Assembly (NCBI GenBank): GCA_947306585.1 | Contig: CAMZGX010000003.1 | Coordinates: 1-39,304, forward strand | DNA from: an uncultured Candidatus Saccharibacteria bacterium | GTDB taxonomy: Bacteria > Patescibacteriota > Saccharimonadia > Saccharimonadales > Saccharimonadaceae | Length of the DNA: 39,304 nucleotides | Reading direction: 5' to 3' | In this document: positions 22,595-30,137 of the stretch, piece by piece | Numbering within the stretch: position 1 is the stretch's first letter | Layout of the letters: every line of letters begins with the position of its first letter | The notes under the pieces: generated by a model | The model's input: the letters and a program-made list of their open reading frames with translations, nothing else | Database searches by the model: none | What the model was told of the DNA's origin: nothing | Translations under genes and position numbers: made by a program

Positions 22595-22885
22595 AGCTGA
22601 GAAGACGGCTGCTTCGATAATGCGAAGGATGCCAAAAAGTCCACCGCGACCAGAACGGATATAAAGTAAGAGTGGTAAACCTAGAACTAAAACTAAGAAA
22701 ACGATTACTTCAAGTAATCCTCTTGGAGCGGATTTAAGAAGATGTGCGGCGCCATCAACTAGGTTTTTACCAAAGGAATCATAAACGCTAATGCCAGCGA
22801 TCATGGCAAGATGAGCTGGTCCAACATGCTTCTTTAAGACGAAGAATAGAATAAAGAATACTACTAATGCGCCAATGATAATCAT
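22427..22885 (-). CDS. Small multi-pass membrane protein, unknown function
   Basis: A 152-residue hydrophobic protein with four predicted membrane helices (about 2-18, 60-80, 88-110 and 130-147). I do not recognise the family. ATG 22885 is chosen over the GTG at 22891 because TATAAT ends exactly 6 nt before that ATG, the spacing seen at many genes here; the GTG would directly touch the -10 box. The 3' 168 bp overlap the end of the convergent comEC-like gene. Membrane-protein character in this frame makes it the more credible owner of the overlap. Confidence 0.65.
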   Translation of the reverse strand: MIIIGALVVFFILFFVLKKHVGPAHLAMIAGISVYDSFGKNLVDGAAHLLKSAPRGLLEVIVFLVLVLGLPLLLYIRSGRGGLFGILRIIEAAVFSALLVSICSWCISYFIPLDSLSTDILNVINSEQVMGIIVVTGIAFAYFDILMYREDY

Positions 22886-22891
22886 AAGCAC

Positions 22892-22897
22892 ATTATA
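22892..22897 (-). promoter_or_regulatory. -10 box of a leaderless promoter (22427-22885 gene)
   Basis: TATAAT, 6 nt, ATG. It is immediately downstream of the rimK terminator in the same direction. Confidence 0.55.
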
Positions 22898-22910
22898 ACA
22901 TATTTTTGAT

Positions 22911-22938
22911 AAAAAAGAACCTCTGTTATCAGAGGCTC
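22911..22938 (-). terminator. Rho-independent terminator of the rimK-like operon
   Basis: GAACCTCTG / CAGAGGCTC stem with one G-U pair (22917-22925, 22930-22938), followed on the minus strand by six T. Confidence 0.85.
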
Positions 22939-22944
22939 TTTGTC

Positions 22945-23853
22945 TTAAGCGCCAACGCGATCTTTGGTATTTCTACGAGTTGCGTTGTGTTCAATGTATT
23001 CAATAATTGGACCAGCGACGTTGCGGCCAGTAACGCGTTCGATACCAAATCCTGGTGAAGCGTTAACTTCGAGTACTAATGGACCGCGGGTTGAGCGCAT
23101 AAGGTCGACACCGGCAATATGAAGGCCCATAGCTTTTGCCGCACGGACGGCAATCTTCTTTTCGTGATCAGTAAGTTTAATTGCTTTGCCTTCGCCACCT
23201 TTGTGGAGGTTTGAACGGAAATCATCATCGAGTGATTGACGTTGCATTGAAGCAACTACTTTGCCACCAACTACGAATGCACGAATGTCAGTACCAGCAG
23301 ATTCCTTGATGTACTCTTGGAGAAGAATGTTAGTACCATCTTCGTTATAAAGGTAGAAAGCCTGAAGAGCAGACTTTGCAGCTTTCTTGGTATCGGCGAG
23401 AACGACGCCATTACCGTGAGTACCGGTAGCAAGCTTGATAATCATTGGGACACCAATGTGGTCAAGAAGTGCATCGATATCGGTAGTGTTACGTGAAACG
23501 AAAGTTCTTGGAGTATCAATACCGGCCTTAGTTAAAATCTGAGCAGCACGTAGTTTGTCACGAGCGCGGGTGATAGCGATAGAGCTAGAAGTAGTCCATG
23601 TTCCCTGCATCTCGAATTGACGAACGATTGCACAACCATAGCGGGTCATGCTGTTTGAAATACGAGGTAAAATTGCATCAAAAGAACCAAGCTTTTGGCC
23701 TTTATAGAATACGTCAGGATGTTTTTCGTCGAGTGACATGTAGCAGTTCTTGTATTTAATAACCGTTACGTCATGTCCGCGTTTTTCAGCTTCTTCAACG
23801 AGGCGTTTGGTTGAATAGTTCGCGTTACCGTTAGATAAAATGGCGATTCTCAT
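22945..23853 (-). CDS. rimK: RimK-family ATP-grasp ligase
   Basis: A 302-residue ATP-dependent carboxylate-amine ligase; E. coli RimK adds glutamates to the C-terminus of ribosomal protein S6. Visible are the N-terminal RIAILSNGNANYSTKRLVEEA pre-ATP-grasp fold, a nucleotide-binding region with PMIIKLATGTHGNGV (about 135-150, the KP.. loop), the ILLQEYI strand, DIRAFVVGGKVVASM, and the Mg-binding LVLEVNASPGFGIE near the C-terminus. The gene follows the retropepsin-like partner by 11 bp with an AGGAAA ribosome-binding site, so the two form an operon. The actual target here (S6 or another protein or peptide) is not known. Confidence 0.9.
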   Translation of the reverse strand: MRIAILSNGNANYSTKRLVEEAEKRGHDVTVIKYKNCYMSLDEKHPDVFYKGQKLGSFDAILPRISNSMTRYGCAIVRQFEMQGTWTTSSSIAITRARDKLRAAQILTKAGIDTPRTFVSRNTTDIDALLDHIGVPMIIKLATGTHGNGVVLADTKKAAKSALQAFYLYNEDGTNILLQEYIKESAGTDIRAFVVGGKVVASMQRQSLDDDFRSNLHKGGEGKAIKLTDHEKKIAVRAAKAMGLHIAGVDLMRSTRGPLVLEVNASPGFGIERVTGRNVAGPIIEYIEHNATRRNTKDRVGA

Positions 23854-23864
23854 ATTAATGTTTC

Positions 23865-24392
23865 CTATTTACTCTTTTTGATATATTTGTTGTGGAATTT
23901 ATATGGATTTTCAATCAATTCCTTATTTAATTTCTTTGACTTAGCCTTGTGAGGTCTTTCAACATTAATTTTGCTGACATCTACTAGAAACTTTCCAGAG
24001 ATCGTGCGTCTTCCGATTAGTATCGGGAAGTTGTTGCGACTTCTATCGGCTAGAGTCAAGGCCGCCTTCACAGTGCATCCGTTGATTTTAATAGGAAGTG
24101 TGGTGCGGTAGCGGATTTGTTCATTGCCGTTACTACTTCTAACAACGGAGACTTTATATTCTTTACTTTCTAAAGTCTCGCCTGTGTAATAAGGACTTTT
24201 TGGCGCAAAGAGCTTAAAGGTGAGCGTTCCATCTCTTGATACTTCAATGTCTGAAGCCCAGATTGAAGATGAATCGGCACCCGTATCAATTTTTGCAGGT
24301 ATTTTATCTAACTTTCCAATCGAAACATACTCAGTGGACCCAATGATCCTGAGCTCGTCTCCTACCTGCATGGTTGATTGTGATTTTGCCAT
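23865..24392 (-). CDS. Retropepsin-like aspartic protease partner of RimK (COG4067 / RimB type)
   Basis: A 175-residue protein of the family often labelled ATP-dependent zinc protease and found beside rimK. The single aspartic-protease motif IPAKIDTGADSSSIWA (about 33-48) is followed by beta-rich segments and the ILIGRRTISGKFLVDVS strand pair typical of pepsin-like folds. One motif per chain implies a dimeric enzyme. In gamma-proteobacteria RimB removes or trims the glutamate tail that RimK adds; whether it does so here is inference. Leaderless promoter with a perfect architecture upstream. The C-terminus is basic (KKLNKELIENPYKFHN). Confidence 0.85.
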   Translation of the reverse strand: MAKSQSTMQVGDELRIIGSTEYVSIGKLDKIPAKIDTGADSSSIWASDIEVSRDGTLTFKLFAPKSPYYTGETLESKEYKVSVVRSSNGNEQIRYRTTLPIKINGCTVKAALTLADRSRNNFPILIGRRTISGKFLVDVSKINVERPHKAKSKKLNKELIENPYKFHNKYIKKSK

Positions 24393-24398
24393 GGCGAT

Positions 24399-24427
24399 AT
24401 TATAGCATATTTTGCTAAAAATTTCAA
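24399..24427 (-). promoter_or_regulatory. Leaderless sigma70 promoter of the rimB-rimK operon
   Basis: TTGAAA (24422-24427), 17-bp spacer, TATAAT (24399-24404), 6 nt, ATG. One of the clearest examples of the local rule. Confidence 0.8.
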
Positions 24428-24462
24428 TACCCTAAAGCTTATATTAACAGAGAGGAAGCCAC

Positions 24463-24486
24463 AAAAAACGCCTGATGAGTCAGGCG
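24463..24486 (-). terminator. Rho-independent terminator of the 24529 gene
   Basis: CGCCTGA / TCAGGCG stem with a 4-nt loop, followed on the minus strand by six T. Confidence 0.9.
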
Positions 24487-24528
24487 AGATTTGCTAGATT
24501 GCGGAAATTCGCGAGTTTGCAGTATTTG

Positions 24529-24738
24529 TTAGAATGCGTCGATTGTTCTAATTAAGCTTCCACTGTAATAATCTTCGACGATAAGCTTATTACTGAGTTC
24601 GGCGTTGCGGATTTTGTATCTGGCAGTGCCAGAGCGATCACGGACGACCATGTATTGTCCGAACCCACCTTCGATGGTCATATCGTCACCGTACAAAAAT
24701 ACACCGTTGCGAAGCATTGCTTCCCTAATTGTACTCAA
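24529..24738 (-). CDS. Small hypothetical protein (69 aa), TTG start
   Basis: A short soluble protein that I do not recognise. The sequence is compact and beta-rich, with the motifs GGFGQYMVVRDRSGTARYKIRN and LIVEDYYSG, suggesting a small barrel. The start is TTG at 24738, supported by a strong GGAGG 9 nt upstream; no ATG is available in frame near it. Its own terminator lies 40 bp downstream. The two upstream genes in the same direction end 67 bp before it, in a gap with a TACACT-like box, so it may have its own promoter. Confidence 0.6.
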   Translation of the reverse strand: MSTIREAMLRNGVFLYGDDMTIEGGFGQYMVVRDRSGTARYKIRNAELSNKLIVEDYYSGSLIRTIDAF

Positions 24739-24805
24739 ATGTACGTACCTCCATTTGGTTTACTCTAGTGTAGCACGGAGATTTTGAAAAAGAAAGTGGT
24801 TATGG

Positions 24806-25159
24806 TTAAATACCAAGTGATTCGTCGTCGAGGGCGTTGCCAGCGAATGGCTGCTCGTATTTTTTGACCTTATTGACGGTCTTTTTGTATTCTTTGAGAT
24901 ACTCGTTTAAGACTTCTTCGTCGACTTTACCGTTTTCGCTGAATTTATAAACGTCGCTACGATTATTTTCTTCGCTATCAGAGCGAGCGGATGGGCAATC
25001 AGCTTCTGGGAGTGAACAGTCAAGATAAATATCGCCTGAAGCGTGATAGATATAGAGTGAAGCACAGGCAGTGACGAAAGCCATCAAAACTGAACCAACG
25101 CCAAGGATGATGAGGTTTTTGTTTCCGGATTTCTTCTCGATATTTTCTTCAGTACTCAT
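24806..25159 (-). CDS. Single-pass membrane protein, unknown function
   Basis: A 117-residue protein with a short polar N-terminus (MSTEENIEKKSG), one membrane helix (about 15-38) and a charged Asp/Glu-rich outer part containing two Cys (DCSLPEADC) that could form a disulphide, ending in a helical Lys/Glu-rich segment. The start overlaps the stop of the 25159 gene by one base (TAATG), so the two are probably made together and may work together at the envelope. No known family recognised. Confidence 0.7.
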   Translation of the reverse strand: MSTEENIEKKSGNKNLIILGVGSVLMAFVTACASLYIYHASGDIYLDCSLPEADCPSARSDSEENNRSDVYKFSENGKVDEEVLNEYLKEYKKTVNKVKKYEQPFAGNALDDESLGI

Positions 25160-25704
25160 TATTCTTCCACCTTCAAATCAGTATTAGTCTTTAGTGAATC
25201 ACGAAGAAAAGTGACAGTCTGTTCTTGTTCGTCGATGATGCTATTTAAAATGCCAACAGTTTCAGCGACAGTTGCACGAGCGGAACGAGTTGCCTCGAGC
25301 TGCTGGTAGAATTCTTGAGGGTTAGCACTACAATCGATATCCATGAGAGTTTCGAGCTCTTGGCTATAAGTAATATAATTACGGTTGAAAGCTTCACGAG
25401 CAGAAGCGAAGCGGCTCTGGATGCTGGAAAGATCCGAGTTTGGATTATTATTCTTAACGAGACGAAGGTTTAATGGCGTAATATAATCGGCCATTACGAG
25501 CTGATAAGTCTGTCCAAGTGAAACACGGACGTTGCGATCAGAATTCTGGACGCGCTTTAATGACTGTTTAATATCGCGGCAGTTGGTTCTGATGTTGTCG
25601 AGCTTTTCTTCTGGAAGTTCGACGTCGGTTGCGTTTGCTGGAAAACCTAAAGCGATGGAAAAAATCAGGGATGAAATGATTAAGACTGATTTTCTCCTTA
25701 ACAT
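25159..25704 (-). CDS. Secreted coiled-coil protein, unknown function
   Basis: A 181-residue predicted exported protein. A signal peptide (about 1-25, MLRRKSVLIISSLIFSIALG, cleavage after ANA) is followed by an almost wholly helical, charged region with heptad-like spacing (about 30-175), suggesting a coiled coil. Two Cys (TNCRDI and DIDCSAN) may pair. Leaderless promoter, 6 nt from -10 to ATG. It is first in an operon with the single-pass membrane protein. Function unknown. Confidence 0.72.
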   Translation of the reverse strand: MLRRKSVLIISSLIFSIALGFPANATDVELPEEKLDNIRTNCRDIKQSLKRVQNSDRNVRVSLGQTYQLVMADYITPLNLRLVKNNNPNSDLSSIQSRFASAREAFNRNYITYSQELETLMDIDCSANPQEFYQQLEATRSARATVAETVGILNSIIDEQEQTVTFLRDSLKTNTDLKVEE

Positions 25705-25710
25705 AAAAAT

Positions 25711-25716
25711 ATTATA
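25711..25716 (-). promoter_or_regulatory. -10 box of a leaderless promoter (25159-25704 gene)
   Basis: TATAAT, 6 nt, ATG. It lies in the 19-bp gap after the dnaJ stop codon. Confidence 0.55.
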
Positions 25717-25723
25717 TCAGAAA

Positions 25724-26644
25724 TTAGTTGAAGAGACCACGTTTTTTAGAGCTTCCGCGGAATTCTTCGAGGATTTCTTTTTGCTTCTTAGAAAGTTTAG
25801 TTGGGGTATCAACAATAATCTCAACGATATGTGGACCACGATCGCCGTCAGCACGGAATGGAACGCCATGGCCACTGAGTTTGAATGGAGTGCCAGACTG
25901 AGTACCAGCAGGAACCTTCATAGTGATTGGGCCATCGATGGTTTCAACTTCGATTTCGCAGCCAAGGGCAGCGTCGACCATTGAAATGTGTTTGCTGGAA
26001 AGAATGATGTTACCGTCACGGGTGAGTGATTTGTGAGGTTTAACGCGAATAATGAGATAAAGATCGCCAGGTTGGCCACCTTTTTCAGGTGCTTCGCCAC
26101 CGCGACCGGAAAGACGGATAGCTTGGCCATCGTCGATACCAGCTGGAATCTTAACTTTGATGTCTTTACCCTCGACATTGATAGTCTTGGTAGTACCGAA
26201 AATAGCGTCTTTAAAATCGATTGCGACTGAAGCTCTGATGTCGCGACCGCGATTTTGACGGCCAAAGCCGCCACCGAATCCGCCGCCGGTGAACATGTTG
26301 AAGATGTCATTAAGATCGAAGTCACCAAAGTTGACGTTCTGGCCATTGAAAGAGTATGAATATGAACCGCCTTGGCCGAATGGATTGCCGCCACCGAATG
26401 GGTTACCACCACCAGCTCCACCAACACCGGCTTTGCCGAATTGGTCATAACGGGCACGTTTTTGTTTATCAGAAAGGACTTCGTGAGCTTCGTTTACTTC
26501 CTTGAATTTCTTTTCAGCTTCTTTGTCGCCAGGGTTACGGTCAGGGTGATACTTCAAAGCGAGCTTACGATAAGCCTTTTTAATTTCGTCATCAGATGCG
26601 TTTTTGGAAACGCCGAGAATATCATAATAAGATCTTTCTGCCAT
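25724..26644 (-). CDS. Chaperone protein DnaJ-like (J-domain, G/F region, no zinc domain)
   Basis: A J-domain co-chaperone that stimulates DnaK ATP hydrolysis. The 306 residues have the J-domain ([34 protein letters not shown], with HPD), a long Gly/Phe-rich linker (about 75-125) and the two C-terminal beta domains with the usual [20 protein letters not shown] and [19 protein letters not shown]. The four CXXCXGXG zinc repeats are missing, so it is a class-II (CbpA/DnaJ2-like) member; the small zinc-ribbon gene at 11281 carries such repeats separately. I set the start at ATG 26644, since an upstream ATG at 26668 lies inside the CIRCE operator and the -10 box ends 6 nt before 26644. Confidence 0.93.
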   Translation of the reverse strand: MAERSYYDILGVSKNASDDEIKKAYRKLALKYHPDRNPGDKEAEKKFKEVNEAHEVLSDKQKRARYDQFGKAGVGGAGGGNPFGGGNPFGQGGSYSYSFNGQNVNFGDFDLNDIFNMFTGGGFGGGFGRQNRGRDIRASVAIDFKDAIFGTTKTINVEGKDIKVKIPAGIDDGQAIRLSGRGGEAPEKGGQPGDLYLIIRVKPHKSLTRDGNIILSSKHISMVDAALGCEIEVETIDGPITMKVPAGTQSGTPFKLSGHGVPFRADGDRGPHIVEIIVDTPTKLSKKQKEILEEFRGSSKKRGLFN

Positions 26645-26650
26645 ACCATA

Positions 26651-26679
26651 ATTATACGTCTTTAGCACTCAAAATGCAA
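26651..26679 (-). promoter_or_regulatory. Leaderless promoter of the dnaJ-like gene
   Basis: TTGCAT (26674-26679), 17-bp spacer, TATAAT (26651-26656), 6 nt, ATG 26644. The -35 hexamer lies in the spacer of the CIRCE element. Confidence 0.8.
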
Positions 26680-26688
26680 GAGTGCTAA
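26662..26688. promoter_or_regulatory. CIRCE operator (HrcA binding site)
   Basis: Exact TTAGCACTC - 9 nt - GAGTGCTAA, the consensus HrcA heat-shock repressor site. It covers the -35 region of the leftward dnaJ promoter, so HrcA binding would block polymerase. It lies about 48 bp upstream of the predicted rightward ackA start site and may or may not affect that gene. Confidence 0.95.
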
Positions 26689-26720
26689 TTTATTTTTAAA
26701 AGATTTTTTAAGTTTATTTA

Positions 26721-26729
26721 TGCTATAAT
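26721..26729 (+). promoter_or_regulatory. Extended -10 promoter of ackA
   Basis: TGCTATAAT without a good -35, followed by a leader of about 30 nt with AGGAG 6 nt before the ATG. Confidence 0.65.
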
Positions 26730-26766
26730 TATTAAGGTATATTTATTAGTTTTATTAGGAGAAAAA

Positions 26767-27972
26767 ATGAACAACGATCGCCTGATTCTCATTACGAATC
26801 CTGGAAGTTCTTCACGTAAATATGCTCTCTATAAAGGAAGTGAATTTGTTTGTTCCCTTCACTTTGAATTCGAGGGTAAGGAAATTGTCTGTACTCTAAA
26901 GCGTGCCGATGATACCAAGAAAAAGATTAAAACTGATTTTAAGGCTCTTACTTCAACCGTTGCAAACATCGAAGAAATCTTAACTCAAGAAGGTTATCTC
27001 GGTGGTATGTCAAAACTTGACGCCATCCTCGCACGTGTTGCTGCTCCTGGTGAATACTTCTCTCACGATCACATCGTTGATGAAGAATGTTTGAAGCAAC
27101 TTGAAGACGCAAAGAAAAAAGCTCCTCTTCACGTTCCTGTAGTTGCAGGTGAAATCGAACACTTCACAAAATCATTTAAGGGTACTCCTATTCTTACAAT
27201 CTCAGATTCTGGCTTCCATACGTCACGCCCAGAGCTCATGAAAGCTTACGCAATCGATCAAGAAGCTGCTGAGAAATATGACATCAAACGCTGGGGTTAT
27301 CACGGTCTTTCAGTTGGCTCAATCGTCAACTACATGAAGGGTGCTGATATCCTTCCTGAAAAACTTATCGTCTGTCACATCGGCTCAGGTTCTTCCCTCA
27401 CCGCTGTCTTTGAAGGTAAGTCACATGACACAACTATGGGCTATACTCCACTCGAAGGCTTGATGATGTCAACTCGCTGTGGTTCAATGGATCCAGCAGC
27501 TGCTCTAGCTCTTAAGCGTGGTCTCAAACTCGCTTCAGACGAAGCTCTTGAGAAATACTTGAACAAGCAATGTGGTCTTCTCGGTGTATCTGGTCAATCT
27601 GACGATATGCGTGAGATTATCCGCCTCCGCGACGAAGGTGATAAGATGGGCACATTCGCACACGCTCTCTATGTCTATCGTATTCAATCTGCGATCGGCC
27701 AAATGGCTGCTTCACTCGGTGGTGTAGATGCAATCGTCTTCACTGCAACAATCGGTGAACGCTCAGACGAAATCCGTCGTATGGTCTGCCAGAAGCTTCA
27801 ATATCTTGGCTTTGCACTTGACGACGAGAAAAATACTGGTGAGATGCCAGAACGTCATACTAATATCGCAGCAGAAGGTTCAAAGCCAATCTATGTTATT
27901 CGTACTGATGAATTCGAAGAAATGATTCGCCGTGCAAATGACATGCTCGAAGATGGTATCGAAGATCGCTAA
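26767..27972 (+). CDS. ackA: Acetate kinase, divergent
   Basis: Makes ATP from acetyl phosphate and ADP, releasing acetate. The 401 residues are full length and the ASKHA motifs are all recognisable: NPGSSSRKYALY (family NAGSSSLKF), DSGFH with the catalytic Asp, RWGYHGLSVGS, CHIGSGSSLTA, MGYTPLEGLMMSTRCGSMDPA with the substrate Arg, GVSGQSDDMRE and VFTATIGERSDE. Several usual residues differ: RVVHGGE is RVAAPGE, GNGAS is GSGSS and RSGDIDP is RCGSMDP. Substrate or phosphate donor could therefore be altered. Codon use favours C-ending codons (CTC, ATC, CGC, AAC) more than its neighbours, suggesting high expression. Strong ribosome-binding site, own promoter and terminator. Confidence 0.92.
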   Translation: MNNDRLILITNPGSSSRKYALYKGSEFVCSLHFEFEGKEIVCTLKRADDTKKKIKTDFKALTSTVANIEEILTQEGYLGGMSKLDAILARVAAPGEYFSHDHIVDEECLKQLEDAKKKAPLHVPVVAGEIEHFTKSFKGTPILTISDSGFHTSRPELMKAYAIDQEAAEKYDIKRWGYHGLSVGSIVNYMKGADILPEKLIVCHIGSGSSLTAVFEGKSHDTTMGYTPLEGLMMSTRCGSMDPAAALALKRGLKLASDEALEKYLNKQCGLLGVSGQSDDMREIIRLRDEGDKMGTFAHALYVYRIQSAIGQMAASLGGVDAIVFTATIGERSDEIRRMVCQKLQYLGFALDDEKNTGEMPERHTNIAAEGSKPIYVIRTDEFEEMIRRANDMLEDGIEDR

Positions 27973-27983
27973 AAACTAGCAAT

Positions 27984-28014
27984 AAAAAATAACCCCAAAT
28001 CGGGGTTATTTTTT
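27984..28014. terminator. Bidirectional rho-independent terminator
   Basis: A perfect 13-bp stem (27984-27996 / 28002-28014) with an AAATC loop: GC core CCCC/GGGG flanked by A-run and T-run. It separates convergent ackA and the ABC permease. Confidence 0.95.
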
Positions 28015-28019
28015 ATGTT

Positions 28020-29336
28020 TTATTCATATCTCAAAGCGTCGATTGGATCTTTCTTAGCAGCTTTAAGTGCTGGAGCGGTACCAGCTACGAAAGCGATGGC
28101 CATGACGAGAACGATGATTGGCAAGATAACCTCAGGAGTGAACTTTACGAAGTGGAAAGTTGGGAGGTTTTCGAGGAACATGCCTTCTGAGTGAAGGAAG
28201 GTGTTGCCAGCGTAACCAATGGTCATTGAAACTAACATGCCAAAGATTGAGCCCCAGAATCCGAGTGAGATTGCTTCGACGGAGAAGCTAAGGAAGATCT
28301 TAGCTCTGCTCATGCCAAGTGCCTTCATGAGGCCGATTTCGCGTGTGCGTTCTTGGACTGACATGAAGAGAGTGTTAATGATGCCAATTGCGGCTGCGAG
28401 TAAGGCGATGCCACCAAAGACGTTAAGAATAGCAACCATAGCATCGAGGAAAGTGCGGAAGGTGCCAATCTCATCATCGATGGTCATAGCGGTAATATTC
28501 ATCTTCTTGAGTTCTTCCTTGATCTGGTCGATCTTATCTGGATCGACAAAGGCAGTAGCTTGGTAGGCAACGTCAGCATTTTCTGCAGGCATACCAATAC
28601 TATTAATACGGTGAATCTCGTTCAAGAGTGCTGCGTTAGCGCGAGCACCACCACCGATGGTAAGGATACCGTCGGCTTGAACGCCGGTGATAGTTGCTTC
28701 GACGACAGTTTGACAGTCGCTACGCTTTGCAACGGTATAACATTTAGCAGTTGATGGGACGCCGAATTGAATGGTTTTTCCTACGGCATCTTCGTTGTCT
28801 TTGAAACCAAGCAAAGTGACATATTTCTTGGTGATTGCGACCTCGAACTTAGTGTTGTCCTTTGAAACGTTTGGCATTTCACCGGTTTCCATGTCGAGCT
28901 CAAAACCTTCGACGGTACCATTCAAGCTAATCTCGTATTTCTTGTCGGTGTATGGGCTAGTGACATAGTCTTCCTGTGAAAGATAGATTGGATAGACTGA
29001 CTTAACGCCATCGATCTTTTTGATCTTCTCAAAATCTTCAGATTTAAATGAGATAGATTGGCTGGCATCTTTTTTCTCATCAGAATACTCTGAAACCTTT
29101 GAGCTCATCATCGATTCCATCATATCCATGGTTGCGGTCGGGGTCATTTCGAGATAACCTTCGCCACCCATAGCATTAATTTGGCTATCGATATAATCAT
29201 TAACGCCAGCATTGATAGCAGAGTTAAGAATGATAGTAAATGAGCCAACAAAGATAGCAAGAATAGTTAAGAAGCTGCGTACCTTGTTTTTGAGAAGGTT
29301 GCGGTTTGCAGCTGTAATGATATCAGTAAGTTTCAT
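28020..29336 (-). CDS. ABC transporter permease, MacB/FtsX type
   Basis: A 438-residue membrane subunit of a type VII (MacB-like) ABC system. The N-terminal helix (about 18-42, RSFLTILAIFVGSFTIILNS) is followed by a large extracytoplasmic MacB-PCD domain (about 45-290). Three C-terminal helices of the FtsX domain then follow, with the typical GIINTLFMSVQERTREIGLMKALGMSRAKIF loop and a final ALKAAKKDPIDALRYE. Such systems move peptides or lipoproteins or act as mechanotransmitters rather than simple importers. The start overlaps the ATPase stop (TAATG). No periplasmic adaptor gene is adjacent, as expected without an outer membrane. Confidence 0.9.
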   Translation of the reverse strand: MKLTDIITAANRNLLKNKVRSFLTILAIFVGSFTIILNSAINAGVNDYIDSQINAMGGEGYLEMTPTATMDMMESMMSSKVSEYSDEKKDASQSISFKSEDFEKIKKIDGVKSVYPIYLSQEDYVTSPYTDKKYEISLNGTVEGFELDMETGEMPNVSKDNTKFEVAITKKYVTLLGFKDNEDAVGKTIQFGVPSTAKCYTVAKRSDCQTVVEATITGVQADGILTIGGGARANAALLNEIHRINSIGMPAENADVAYQATAFVDPDKIDQIKEELKKMNITAMTIDDEIGTFRTFLDAMVAILNVFGGIALLAAAIGIINTLFMSVQERTREIGLMKALGMSRAKIFLSFSVEAISLGFWGSIFGMLVSMTIGYAGNTFLHSEGMFLENLPTFHFVKFTPEVILPIIVLVMAIAFVAGTAPALKAAKKDPIDALRYE

Positions 29337-30124
29337 TATCTGTCCTCCTTTTGGCCTTCTTTAATAGCAGTGCGGCGGATATAGCCAGCCTTTTGCTTAC
29401 TTTCATTAACGACTTGGCCGTCGACGATGCGAATTTGGCGATCGCAAAGTGCAGCTAAATCTTCATCGTGGGTCACAATAATGAGAGTGGTTCCCTTTTG
29501 GTTGAGGCCGAAAAGTAAATCGATGATTTTTTTACCAGTGCCGGAATCGAGGTTGCCAGTTGGTTCGTCGGCGAAGAGAATCTTTGGATTATTAACGATG
29601 GCACGGGCAATACAAACACGCTGTTTCTGACCACCAGAAAGGTTGGTAGCTTTGTTTTTGGCTTTGTTCTCAAGGTCGACAATGTCGAGAGCTTTAAGAG
29701 CTAATTTCTTGCGTTTAAAACGGCTAACTTTGCCGATTTTGAGTGGTAATAAAACGTTCTCAAGTACGGTGTCATTACTGTTCATAAAGAACTGTTGGAA
29801 AACGAAACCAAAGTACTTGTTTCTGAGGCGGTTGAGCTTCTTGCCTTTGAGCTTTGAAGCGTTGATGCCGAGTACTTTGACGGTTCCGGAAGTTGGCTTG
29901 TCAAGCAATGCCATGAGGTGCATGAGCGTTGATTTACCAGAACCAGATTTACCAATAATAGCGACAGATTCGCCTGGGAAGATTTTAAGATTAATATTAT
30001 CTAGGGCCTTAAACGCAGTGGTGCGTTTGCCATAGGTTTTAGATAAGTGGCTAACTTCAATTACTGGAAAGGAAGCAGGAGCTTTCTTAGCCGTTGAAGC
30101 AGCCCTTGGACTTGCTTTTTTCAT
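29336..30124 (-). CDS. ABC transporter ATP-binding protein, MacB/LolD type
   Basis: A 262-residue ATPase subunit for the permease at 28020. Walker A is GKSGSGKST, the signature is NLSGGQKQRVCIARAI and Walker B is ILFADEPTGNLD, with an H-loop in TLIIVTHDED; the FVFQQFFMN Q-loop is standard for this class. The N-terminus carries a basic, Ala/Pro-rich extension (MKKASPRAASTAKKAPAS) ahead of the ABC fold. I place the start at ATG 30124, where TACAAT lies 7 nt upstream, rather than 24 bp further up, where it would overlap the dinB stop. A Lys/Arg-rich C-terminal extension is also present. Confidence 0.92.
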   Translation of the reverse strand: MKKASPRAASTAKKAPASFPVIEVSHLSKTYGKRTTAFKALDNINLKIFPGESVAIIGKSGSGKSTLMHLMALLDKPTSGTVKVLGINASKLKGKKLNRLRNKYFGFVFQQFFMNSNDTVLENVLLPLKIGKVSRFKRKKLALKALDIVDLENKAKNKATNLSGGQKQRVCIARAIVNNPKILFADEPTGNLDSGTGKKIIDLLFGLNQKGTTLIIVTHDEDLAALCDRQIRIVDGQVVNESKQKAGYIRRTAIKEGQKEDR

Positions 30125-30131
30125 ATAATAT

Positions 30132-30137
30132 ATTGTA
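30132..30137 (-). promoter_or_regulatory. -10 box of the MacB-type ABC operon
   Basis: TACAAT, 7 nt, ATG 30124; directly after the dinB stop codon (30138-30140). Confidence 0.5.
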
